A stretch of DNA of 8,670 bases from JBIIUJ01 sp044340025 (GTDB taxonomy: Bacteria; Pseudomonadota; Alphaproteobacteria; Caulobacterales; Aquidulcibacteraceae). Positions 1-5,953 of this stretch are shown here, in pieces (position 1 is the first letter of the stretch; every line of letters begins with the position of its first letter). Below the pieces are notes generated by a model. The model was not told the origin of the DNA. It was given only the letters and a program-made list of their open reading frames with translations, and ran no database searches. A program made the translations under genes and the position numbers. The stretch is taken from assembly GCA_044340025.1 (NCBI GenBank), contig JBIIUJ010000114.1:1-8670 (forward strand), in the 5' to 3' direction.

Positions 1-860
1 TCCGCACCGCGCGCGCCGAGACCGTGACACGCGCGACCGGCGCCTTCGAAGCCGCCGCCGGCGACATGCTGCGCGCGGTCGCGGCCGCAGCGGCCGAGCT
101 GGAGGCCACCGCGCAATGCATGACGGTGGCGGCCGACCGCACCAATGACATGGCTGGCGGGCTTGCTGCGGCGGCGGAAGAATCCACCGTCAACGCCCGC
201 ACCGCAGCCTCCGCAGCCGAGGAGCTCGCCGGGGCGGTCCATGACATCGAGACTCGCGCCAGCGACAGCCGCGCCGTGGCGCAGGATGCGGGCCGGCTGG
301 CCGCGGAGGCGCAAAGCGCTGTCACAACGCTCGCCAGCGCCGGCACGCGGATCGGGGAGGTTGTGACTCTGATCAAGGGGATCGCCGACCAGACCAATCT
401 GCTCGCGCTCAACGCCACGATCGAGGCGGCGCGCGCGGGCGAGGCGGGTCGCGGCTTTGCGATCGTCGCCCAGGAAGTGAAGGCCCTCGCCGGTCAGACC
501 GCCACCGCCACCCAGGACATCGCCAGCCAGATCGACGCGATCCGCGCGGCGGTCGACGGCGCGGTGGCCGCCATGAACGGGGTGGAGCAGGTGATCGGCC
601 AGGTCAACGCCAACGCCGCCGCCATCAGCCAGGCTGTCGCCACACAGGCGAGCGTGACCGGCGAGATCGCGCGCAACGTCGGGGAGGTCGCCACCGCATC
701 GCGCAGCGTCGCCGCCGATGCGGGCACTGTCACGCTCACCGCCAGCGAGACCGGCTCGGCCGCCAGCCAGGTGCTGGCCGCCAGCCAGGATCTCGCCCGT
801 CAGGCCGCGACGCTGGAAAGCGAAGTGGGCCGGTTCCTCCACGAAGTGCGCGCCGCCTGA
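1..860 (+). CDS. Methyl-accepting chemotaxis protein, C-terminal part (5' truncated)
   Basis: This is the cytoplasmic signalling domain of a chemoreceptor, which forms a long four-helix coiled-coil and controls the CheA kinase through CheW. The reading frame is open from base 3, so the gene begins outside the window; the GTG at 24 lies inside the frame and is not a believable start. The diagnostic hairpin tip is at about 384-473, with the motif IADQTNLLALNATIEAARAG followed by GRGFAIVAQEVKAL, close to the universal MCP tip. Ala-rich heptad helices lie on both sides, and the protein ends in GRFLHEVRAA, a common alphaproteobacterial MCP ending. No C-terminal NWETF-like tether for CheR/CheB is present. 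The sensor, any membrane segments and the HAMP domain would be upstream, so the ligand cannot be judged. The frame stops with TGA at 858-860 and a strong hairpin follows. The family call is secure. Confidence 0.96.
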   Translation, partial: RTARAETVTRATGAFEAAAGDMLRAVAAAAAELEATAQCMTVAADRTNDMAGGLAAAAEESTVNARTAASAAEELAGAVHDIETRASDSRAVAQDAGRLAAEAQSAVTTLASAGTRIGEVVTLIKGIADQTNLLALNATIEAARAGEAGRGFAIVAQEVKALAGQTATATQDIASQIDAIRAAVDGAVAAMNGVEQVIGQVNANAAAISQAVATQASVTGEIARNVGEVATASRSVAADAGTVTLTASETGSAASQVLAASQDLARQAATLESEVGRFLHEVRAA

Positions 861-871
861 GGCGGTTGGGA

Positions 872-896
872 CCGGGGGGCTTTTCAAGCCCCCCGG
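872..896 (+). terminator. Perfect 11-bp hairpin after the chemoreceptor gene, probable terminator
   Basis: The arms CCGGGGGGCTT (872-882) and AAGCCCCCCGG (886-896) are exact reverse complements around a 3-base TTC loop. The hairpin starts 12 bases after the chemoreceptor stop codon and ends 42 bases before the next start codon. Position and stability suggest transcription termination or 3'-end protection of the mRNA. No T-run follows on the plus strand, so it is not a textbook Rho-independent terminator; U-tract-poor hairpins are frequent in GC-rich genomes. Confidence 0.6.
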
Positions 897-925
897 CGCG
901 CCCCATGTTCCCGCTCGCGCCATTC

Positions 926-930
926 AAGGG
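926..930 (+). promoter_or_regulatory. Ribosome binding site for the MprF-like gene
   Basis: AAGGG sits 8 bases before the ATG at 939, a good Shine-Dalgarno spacing, and supports that start. A second purine stretch, GGGAG at 933-937, is too close to the ATG to be the main site. Confidence 0.5.
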
Positions 931-938
931 CCGGGAGC

Positions 939-2000
939 ATGCCCCGCGTGGGATCAGCCAAACGCAGCCGCGCCCAAGCCTCGGTCGCCGCCGACGATCT
1001 CGAGCGCGCCTGCGCCGCGATAGGCGACGCCGACGCGCCCCGACCGGAGGCCTGGGCGGCGCTGCTCGGCGACAAGAAACTCATCTTCTCGCCATCAGGC
1101 CGGAGCTTCATCGCCGTGGGCGTGGCCGGCAGCGACTGGATCGCGCTGGGTGCGCCGGTCGGGGTGAGAGCCGAACGGCCCGCCCTGATCGCCATCGCGC
1201 AAGCCGCCGCGCGTGCGGCCGGGGCGCGCCTGTCGTTTTATGGCGTGGGCCCGGATTTCGAAGCAGACGCGCGCGCGGCCGGCCTTGTGCTGCGCAAGAC
1301 CGGCGAACGGGCGCTTGTGGACCTCGCGGCCTTTTCGCTCGACGGCAAGAGCCGCCAGGTTTTGCGGACCCACCGCAACCGGCACATCAAGCTGGGGGCG
1401 AGCGTGCGCGTGGAGCCGCCAGGGACAGCTGTGCCCTTGTTCGAAGCGTTGCGGCCCATCTCGGACTACTGGCTGGCCCGGCATGGCGGAATCGAAAAGG
1501 GGTTTGGCCTGGGCCGGTTCGAGCGGGCCTATCTCAATCGGTTGCCGCTGGCGCTGGTGGCGATCGCGGATCGGATCGTGGCGTTTGCAAGCCTCTGGCC
1601 TACAGCCGACCGCAGCCGGGTCTGCGTCGACCTGATGCGCTACACCGAGGACGCGCCCAACGGCGTGATGGACTACCTCTTTGCAGAACTGATGCTCTGG
1701 GCGAAGGCGGAGGGTTATCGCCAGTTCGATCTCAACACCGCTCCGCTCGCCGGCGTGACCTTCGACCCGAGCGCACCCCTGGCGACGGCTGCAGCGCGCC
1801 TGATTTATGAACGGGGGGAAGCGCTCTACAATTTCCAGGGCGTGCGCCGCTTCAAGGCCAAGTTCGATCCGGCCTGGGAGGACGTGTTTCTCGCCTTGCG
1901 GCCGGGCGCCTCCATGGTCGGGGTCATGGGGCGGGCGGCAAGCCTTACCACCGGGGGTTTGCGCCGGCTTGCGGCCCGGCGGATCGCCGCTTCGGTGTAA
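939..2000 (+). CDS. Stand-alone MprF C-terminal-type aminoacyltransferase domain protein (DUF2156)
   Basis: This 353-residue protein resembles the soluble C-terminal half of MprF/LpiA, the enzyme that moves an amino acid (usually lysine or alanine) from aminoacyl-tRNA to phosphatidylglycerol using a tandem GNAT fold. Family-like signatures seen in order are: WIALGAPVG at 67-75; SFYGVG at 99-104; KTGERALVDL at 120-129; a basic stretch LRTHRNRHIKLG at 142-153; KGFGLGRF at 187-194; DLMRY at 231-235, with the DxxR pair that I recall as functionally important in the Pseudomonas enzyme; DLNTAPLAG at 264-272; and YNFQGVRRFKAKFDPAW at 297-313. Full MprF is over 800 residues with an N-terminal multi-helix flippase; none is present here, and nothing hydrophobic enough to span the membrane is seen. 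It may modify lipid from the cytoplasmic face, with a flippase encoded elsewhere, or may aminoacylate another acceptor. The gene appears monocistronic. The domain assignment is firm, the substrate unknown. Confidence 0.85.
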   Translation: MPRVGSAKRSRAQASVAADDLERACAAIGDADAPRPEAWAALLGDKKLIFSPSGRSFIAVGVAGSDWIALGAPVGVRAERPALIAIAQAAARAAGARLSFYGVGPDFEADARAAGLVLRKTGERALVDLAAFSLDGKSRQVLRTHRNRHIKLGASVRVEPPGTAVPLFEALRPISDYWLARHGGIEKGFGLGRFERAYLNRLPLALVAIADRIVAFASLWPTADRSRVCVDLMRYTEDAPNGVMDYLFAELMLWAKAEGYRQFDLNTAPLAGVTFDPSAPLATAAARLIYERGEALYNFQGVRRFKAKFDPAWEDVFLALRPGASMVGVMGRAASLTTGGLRRLAARRIAASV

Positions 2001-2001
2001 C

Positions 2002-2019
2002 ATGCTGGCGAGGCAGCAT
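2002..2019 (+). repeat. Small inverted repeat just after the MprF-like stop
   Basis: ATGCTG (2002-2007) and CAGCAT (2014-2019) are exact reverse complements around a 6-base loop, starting 2 bases after the TAA. With 6 pairs and no T-run it is at best a weak 3'-end hairpin for the MprF-like transcript. Confidence 0.3.
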
Positions 2020-2045
2020 TGAATTAACGTGTTCCCCCTCGACGG

Positions 2046-2063
2046 TGGGGCGATCAGACCCCA
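2046..2063 (+). repeat. Small inverted repeat in the lipoprotein leader
   Basis: TGGGG (2046-2050) and CCCCA (2059-2063) can pair across an 8-base loop, about 27 bases before the lipoprotein ribosome binding site. The 3' arm is the first part of an 11-base sequence also found before the upstream gene. Its function is unknown; it could be a protein-binding site or a leader hairpin. Confidence 0.3.
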
Positions 2064-2090
2064 TGTTCCTGTAAGGCTCAGGCCCAGCGC

Positions 2091-2095
2091 AGGAG
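2091..2095 (+). promoter_or_regulatory. Ribosome binding site for the lipoprotein gene
   Basis: AGGAG lies 9 bases before the ATG at 2105. This fixes the start, which also gives a correctly sized lipoprotein signal peptide. Confidence 0.65.
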
Positions 2096-2104
2096 ACGCT
2101 TTCC

Positions 2105-2656
2105 ATGGCCAGATATCGCGCCCTCGCCGGGCTTGCCGCAGCAGCGATGCTTGCCGCCTGCGCGACCGCCACGCCCTATCAGCCCGCCGCGCCGGGTGTG
2201 CGCGCCGCCCAGGGCTTTTCCGAGCAGCGGCTCGAAGCCGACCGGTTTCGCGTCAGCGTGCAGGGCAACTCCATCACCGATCGCGAGACAGTGGAGAACC
2301 AGCTGCTGTTTCGGGCCGCGGAACTGACGCTTCAGAACGGCTTTGATCATTTCGTCGTTGTTTCGCGCACCAGCGACGATGACCGCAAGCTGGTGCCGAT
2401 CGGCGGAACGCCGTTCCGGTCCAGCCTGTTGTTCTGGGATTACTGGCGACCGGGCGTCGGCTGGACCACGATCGGGTGGCGCGGCTACGATCCGTTCTTC
2501 GACGATCCCACCTATTTCGAGCGGACGCGCTATCGCGTATCCGCCGAGATCGTGCTCCGGCGCGGACCCAAGCCGGAAGACGACCCCGCCGCGTTCAGCG
2601 CGCGCGAGGTGCAGGACAATCTGCGCGCCAGGATCGTCCGGCCCGAGGCGGGCTAA
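2105..2656 (+). CDS. Small lipoprotein of the CC0125/CC1285 type
   Basis: The 183-residue product has a short basic N-terminus (MARYR), an Ala/Leu-rich core and a lipobox LAAC at 16-19. It is therefore expected to be cut before Cys19, lipidated and held in the envelope. Ala20 at +2 is compatible with export to the outer membrane by Lol. The mature part begins ATPYQPA, then has FSEQRLEADRFRVSVQGNS (38-56) and ETVENQLLFRAAELTLQNGF (61-80), a pattern I recognise from the alphaproteobacterial CC0125/CC1285 lipoprotein family, whose function is not established. Residues 109-143 are unusually aromatic (W111, Y113, W114, W120, W125, Y128, F131, F132, Y137, F138), followed by a strand-like segment and a charged tail. 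The gene stands alone, 104 bases after the MprF-like gene and convergent with purB. Family membership is from memory of the motif; no function is claimed. Confidence 0.8.
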   Translation: MARYRALAGLAAAAMLAACATATPYQPAAPGVRAAQGFSEQRLEADRFRVSVQGNSITDRETVENQLLFRAAELTLQNGFDHFVVVSRTSDDDRKLVPIGGTPFRSSLLFWDYWRPGVGWTTIGWRGYDPFFDDPTYFERTRYRVSAEIVLRRGPKPEDDPAAFSAREVQDNLRARIVRPEAG

Positions 2657-3972
2657 GCGGCGAACACCCGGGCGAAGATCGTGTCGACGTGCTTGAGGTG
2701 CGCGGCGTCTTCAAACAACGGCTCAAGCGCTGCGCGCGGCAACAGCGCGCTCACCTCGGCGTCGGCGGCAAGCTGGTCGATCAGAGCGGTCGCGGGCCGT
2801 GGCGCTGGCATCCGCCAGACTGCCATCGCGTTGCGCTGCACCAGCCGATAGGCGTCCTCCCGGCTCGCGCCGGCCTGGGTGAGGGCGAGCAACACGCGCT
2901 GGGAATTATGCAGCCCGCCCAGCAGCTCCAGATTGGCGCGCATGCGGTCTGGATAGATCACCAGCTTCTCGATCACGCCGGCCAGCCGGTGCAGCGCGAA
3001 ATCGAGGTGGATCGTCGCGTCCGGCCCGATGCCGCGTTCCACGCTGGAGTGCGAGATGTCGCGCTCGTGCCAGAGCGCCACATTCTCCAGCGCCGGCGTG
3101 GCGGCGGAGCGCACCAGCCGCGCCAGGCCGGTCAGGTTCTCGGTCAGGACGGGGTTGCGCTTGTGCGGCATGGCGGAGGAGCCCTTCTGCCCCTCGGAGA
3201 AGAATTCTTCCGCTTCCAGAACTTCCGTGCGCTGAAGATGCCGGATTTCCGTGGCCAGCCGTTCGATGGAGCTGGCGGCGACCGCCAGCGCGCAGAAGAA
3301 GGCGGCATGGCGATCGCGCGCGATCACCTGTGTGGAAACCGGTTCCACCGCGAGGCCGAGCTTGGCGGCCACATGGGCCTCCACCGCCGGATCGACATGC
3401 GCAAACGTTCCCACTGCGCCCGAAATCGCACAGACGGCGATTTCTGCGCGGGCCGCGACGAGGCGGGCGCGTGCGCGCTGGAATTCGGCATGGAAGCCCG
3501 CAAGCGTGATGCCGAACGTGGTCGGCTCGGCATGGATGCCGTGGCTGCGGCCGATCTTGATCGTATGCTTGTGCTCGTGCGCGCGGGTCGCCAGCGCGGC
3601 CAGCACCCGGTCCACTCCGTCGATCAGCAGGTCGCTCGCGCGGGCGAGCTGAACCGAAAGGCACGTGTCAAGGACGTCCGAGCTGGTCATCCCCTGGTGC
3701 ACGAAGCGGGCGTCGGGCCCCACGATCTCGGCGAGGTGGGTGAGGAAGGCGATCACATCGTGCTTCACCTCGGCCTCTATGGCGTCGATGCGCGCCACAT
3801 CGAAGATCGCGTCCTTCGCCCTGGCCCAGATCGTCTCGGCTGCCGCCTTGGGGATCACGCCGAGCGCGGCCATCGCGTCCGCGGCGTGGGCCTCGATTTC
3901 GAACCAGATGCGGAAGCGCGTTTGCGGTTCCCAGAGCGCGGTCATGGCGGGGCGGGCGTAACGGGGGATCAT
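2653..3972 (-). CDS. purB: Adenylosuccinate lyase
   Basis: PurB works twice in purine synthesis: it cleaves SAICAR to AICAR plus fumarate, and adenylosuccinate to AMP plus fumarate. It is a cytoplasmic homotetramer of the fumarase/aspartase superfamily. The 439-residue product is full length for the short bacterial form. It opens with MIPRYARPAM, typical of PurB, which settles the start. Conserved stretches are KHDVIAF (70-76, with His71), MTSSDVLDT (95-103), GRSHGIHAEPTTFG (141-154, His144 expected as an active-site histidine) and the superfamily signature GSSAMPHKRNP (264-274), whose loop serine acts as catalytic base in homologues. All look intact. No clear Shine-Dalgarno precedes the ATG, and the divergent Nudix gene starts only 53 bp away. 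Its TAG stop (2655-2653) overlaps the TAA of the convergent lipoprotein gene. No other purine gene is adjacent. Confidence 0.98.
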   Translation of the reverse strand: MIPRYARPAMTALWEPQTRFRIWFEIEAHAADAMAALGVIPKAAAETIWARAKDAIFDVARIDAIEAEVKHDVIAFLTHLAEIVGPDARFVHQGMTSSDVLDTCLSVQLARASDLLIDGVDRVLAALATRAHEHKHTIKIGRSHGIHAEPTTFGITLAGFHAEFQRARARLVAARAEIAVCAISGAVGTFAHVDPAVEAHVAAKLGLAVEPVSTQVIARDRHAAFFCALAVAASSIERLATEIRHLQRTEVLEAEEFFSEGQKGSSAMPHKRNPVLTENLTGLARLVRSAATPALENVALWHERDISHSSVERGIGPDATIHLDFALHRLAGVIEKLVIYPDRMRANLELLGGLHNSQRVLLALTQAGASREDAYRLVQRNAMAVWRMPAPRPATALIDQLAADAEVSALLPRAALEPLFEDAAHLKHVDTIFARVFAA

Positions 3973-4025
3973 GGCCGCCGCGGTAGGACGCAGACGGCCC
4001 CCTGTCCAGATGCTAGCACCGGCCG

Positions 4026-4478
4026 ATGCTGCATCAGGTCTATACCCCGCTTCTCCGTCTTTGGTGGCATGTCAGCCGTGGCCACACGCTGGGCGTTCGG
4101 GGGCTCGCGACAGACCCGCAGGGTCGTGTGCTGCTGGTGCGCCATACCTACAGACCCGGCTGGTTCCTGCCCGGCGGCGGGGTGGAGCGCGGCGAGACCG
4201 CCGAGGCCGCCTGCCGGCGCGAAATGGAAGAGGAGGCCGGGCTTTCGCCGACCGCGCTTTCGCTGGTGTCGATCCACACCAATTTCTCGCTGTTCGCGAG
4301 CGATCACGTCCTGTTCTACCGGATCGACGCCTGGCGGCCTTGTGCGCCCGATAGCGCGCATGAGATCGCCGAACGTGGCTTTTTTGCCCTTGATGCGCTG
4401 CCGGAGGGTGTGACAGCAGCCACCCGGCGCCGGTTGGCCGAGGCGCTGGAGGGTCAGCCGGGCTCTTCGCACTGGTAA
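4026..4478 (+). CDS. Nudix hydrolase
   Basis: Nudix enzymes split nucleoside diphosphates linked to another group, using metal ions bound by the Nudix box. Here the box is perfect: residues 51-73 fit GX5EX7REUXEEXGU, running from GGVERGE to REMEEEAGL, with metal ligands expected among E66, E69 and E70. It is preceded by RVLLVRHTYRPGWFLPGG (34-51), the usual strand and loop. The N-terminal segment LLRLWWHVSRGHTLGVRGL (9-27) resembles that of a group of proteobacterial Nudix proteins, supporting the ATG at 4026 even though no Shine-Dalgarno is visible. At 150 residues it is a single-domain enzyme. Substrate cannot be read from sequence; ADP-ribose, NADH, modified nucleotides and RNA caps are all possible in this fold. 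It is divergent from purB with a 53-bp gap, and a 119-bp gap containing a hairpin separates it from the transporter gene. Confidence 0.93.
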   Translation: MLHQVYTPLLRLWWHVSRGHTLGVRGLATDPQGRVLLVRHTYRPGWFLPGGGVERGETAEAACRREMEEEAGLSPTALSLVSIHTNFSLFASDHVLFYRIDAWRPCAPDSAHEIAERGFFALDALPEGVTAATRRRLAEALEGQPGSSHW

Positions 4479-4495
4479 GTCGTGCGCTGCGCCAT

Positions 4496-4532
4496 CGCGT
4501 CGCGTTCGGCTGATTGTGGCCGCCGCGACGCG
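4496..4532 (+). repeat. Two-part GC-rich hairpin between the Nudix and transporter genes
   Basis: CGCGTCGCG (4496-4504) and CGCGACGCG (4524-4532) are exact reverse complements. Inside them, CGGC (4507-4510) can pair with GCCG (4519-4522), leaving a TT/C internal loop and an 8-base apical loop. The hairpin begins 17 bases after the Nudix stop and ends 65 bases before the transporter ATG. No T-run follows on the plus strand. It may end or stabilise the Nudix transcript, or lie in the transporter leader. Confidence 0.5.
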
Positions 4533-4584
4533 TGATAGCGTGCCCGCAATGGAAGACCGCCCGCAGAGGCAGGCTCCAGTGTCA

Positions 4585-4590
4585 GGGAGG
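4585..4590 (+). promoter_or_regulatory. Ribosome binding site that decides the transporter start
   Basis: GGGAGG is followed by a 7-base spacer and the ATG at 4598. This is the strongest Shine-Dalgarno of the plus-strand genes. It selects 4598 over the in-frame GTG-type or other starts up to 84 bases upstream, which would add an Arg/Cys-rich extension unlike the family N-terminus. Confidence 0.75.
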
Positions 4591-4597
4591 CGACGGC

Positions 4598-5953
4598 ATG
4601 AGCGAGATGACGGGCGAAGTGCGTCCAGCTGCGAGCATGCCGGCTGCCAGTCCTGCCGGTCTGAGCGAGGCGCAGGTGCGCACAGCGCTGATCCTGCTCC
4701 TCGTCATCTTCACCCTGAACTTCCTCGATCGCCAGATCGTCACCATTCTCGCCGAGCCGATCAGCCAGGAGCTGAACCTCAACGACGCCCAGATCGGCCT
4801 GATGACCGGGCTCGCTTTCGCCCTGTTCTATACGATCCTTGGCATCCCGATCGCCCGCTGGGCCGACAATCCGGCGTCAAACCGGGTAGGCATCATCGCT
4901 GGGGCCGTTGTGTTGTGGTCGGGCATGACGGCGCTATGCGGGCTGGCGACGAGCTATTGGCAGATGCTGCTGGCGCGCGTGGGGGTCGGCGTGGGGGAGG
5001 CGGGCTGCACGCCGCCCGCCCACAGCCTGATCGCCGACTATGTGGCGCCCGAACGACGCGCCCGCGCGATGGCCTTCTATGGCATCGGCATCCCGCTCGG
5101 CGGGCTGCTCGGGCTTGTGATCGGCGGTCTGGTGGCGGACGCTTACGGCTGGCGCATCGCCTTCTTCGTGGCGGGCGTTCCCGGCATTGCGATCGGGATC
5201 ATCACCTGGTTTGCTCTGAAGGAGCCGCGTCGCGATCCGGCGCTGCAGGCGCGGCTGGCGGCTGCCGTCCCAGTCGCCCCCGCCTTGCCGCTCGGGCAGG
5301 CGATCGCCGTGCTCGCGCGCTCGAAAGCCTATGTGAATATCGTGCTGGCGGCCACGGTCGCGGCCTGGGTCGGCTATGGCCTTGGCGTCTGGACCATCAT
5401 CTACTTCATCCGGGTACACGGCCTGACGCCGGGCGAAGTGGGCGTCTGGCTCGGCATCACCAGCGGGGTCGGCGGCATTCTGGGCACCTGGCTCGGCGGT
5501 CAGCTCGCCGACCGGTTCGGCAAAGCCCGGGCAGGCAACGCCATGCTCGTGCCCGCCATCGGGATGGCGATCGCCTCGCCGCTGTTTCTCGTCGGCTGGG
5601 CGCAGCACAGCTGGGTTCTGGCGCTGGTGTTGATCTGGGTTCCCGGCGTGCTCAATTCGATGTGGTATGGCCCGATGTTCGCCTCGATCCAGACGCTGGT
5701 CGCGCCCCAGACGCGCGCGATGGCGGCCGCACTCTGCCTGTTTGCGCTCAATCTGGTCGGCCTGGGCCTTGGTCCCACGCTGCTCGGCGTGCTCAGCCAC
5801 GCGCTCACCCCAGAGCTCGGCCGCGCGGAGGCCGTGCGCGCAACCATCATGATCGCGTCTGTCGTTGGTCTGGCTGCAGCATTCTTTATGTGGCGGGCAT
5901 CGGTCCATATGAACCGGACCGCCGCCGCCGCAGCAGAGGCCGCCGCCCGATGA
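4598..5953 (+). CDS. Spinster-like MFS transporter
   Basis: This 451-residue inner-membrane protein shows the 12-helix plan of the major facilitator superfamily. After a soluble lead of about 25 residues, the first helix carries FTLNFLDRQIVTILAEPI (38-55), the Spinster-type signature with Asp44. Next come LMTGLAFALFYTILGIPIAR (68-87) and LLARVGVGVGEAGCTPPAHS (124-143). The spacing of Asp44, Arg127 and Glu134 matches the proton-linked D/R/E set I recall for the Hyphomonas Spinster homologue. Other landmarks are WRIAFFVAGVPG (185-196), a central loop at about 207-232 and the second-half motif A, GGQLADRFGKARAG (300-313). The first motif A loop is unusual, ADNPASNR in place of the common DRxxRR type. 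Eukaryotic Spinsters move sphingosine-1-phosphate or lysophospholipids; bacterial substrates are mostly unknown. The stop overlaps the start of a serine hydrolase (ATGA), suggesting a shared substrate or pathway. Family secure, cargo unknown. Confidence 0.93.
   Translation: MSEMTGEVRPAASMPAASPAGLSEAQVRTALILLLVIFTLNFLDRQIVTILAEPISQELNLNDAQIGLMTGLAFALFYTILGIPIARWADNPASNRVGIIAGAVVLWSGMTALCGLATSYWQMLLARVGVGVGEAGCTPPAHSLIADYVAPERRARAMAFYGIGIPLGGLLGLVIGGLVADAYGWRIAFFVAGVPGIAIGIITWFALKEPRRDPALQARLAAAVPVAPALPLGQAIAVLARSKAYVNIVLAATVAAWVGYGLGVWTIIYFIRVHGLTPGEVGVWLGITSGVGGILGTWLGGQLADRFGKARAGNAMLVPAIGMAIASPLFLVGWAQHSWVLALVLIWVPGVLNSMWYGPMFASIQTLVAPQTRAMAAALCLFALNLVGLGLGPTLLGVLSHALTPELGRAEAVRATIMIASVVGLAAAFFMWRASVHMNRTAAAAAEAAAR

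Noticed and set aside
24..26. GTG as start of a short chemoreceptor protein
   Set aside because: The frame is open to the window edge and the signalling-domain helices continue across this point, so the gene is cut by the window rather than starting here.
1095..2003. Minus-strand 302-codon frame opposite the MprF-like gene
   Set aside because: It has no recognisable domain, and the plus-strand frame shows continuous DUF2156 homology.
2024..2028. TTAAC, a possible CtrA half-site before the lipoprotein gene
   Set aside because: The partner TTAA seven bases away is missing (GCAG instead), so the full TTAA-N7-TTAAC site is not present.
2476..4413. Long plus-strand open frame of 645 codons opposite purB
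   Set aside because: It lies antisense to an intact, fully recognisable purB, and its product is His/Arg/Gly-rich with no family resemblance. Long antisense frames are expected in DNA this GC-rich.
4514..4540. Possible sigma-70 promoter TTGTGG ... GATAGC before the transporter
   Set aside because: The spacing between the boxes is only about 14-15 bases, shorter than the usual 16-18, and both boxes lie in or beside the GC-rich hairpin. There is not enough to call a promoter.
4514..4597. Earlier transporter start adding 28 residues
   Set aside because: The added part is Arg/Cys-rich and unlike the family, and the GGGAGG site at 4585-4590 is correctly placed only for the ATG at 4598.
4516..5949. 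In-frame upstream extension of the serine hydrolase, giving an 849-residue fusion
   Set aside because: The extension is the out-of-frame shadow of the transporter gene and is Arg/Gly-rich without family features. The ATG at 5950 starts the hydrolase homology almost at once and forms a standard ATGA overlap.
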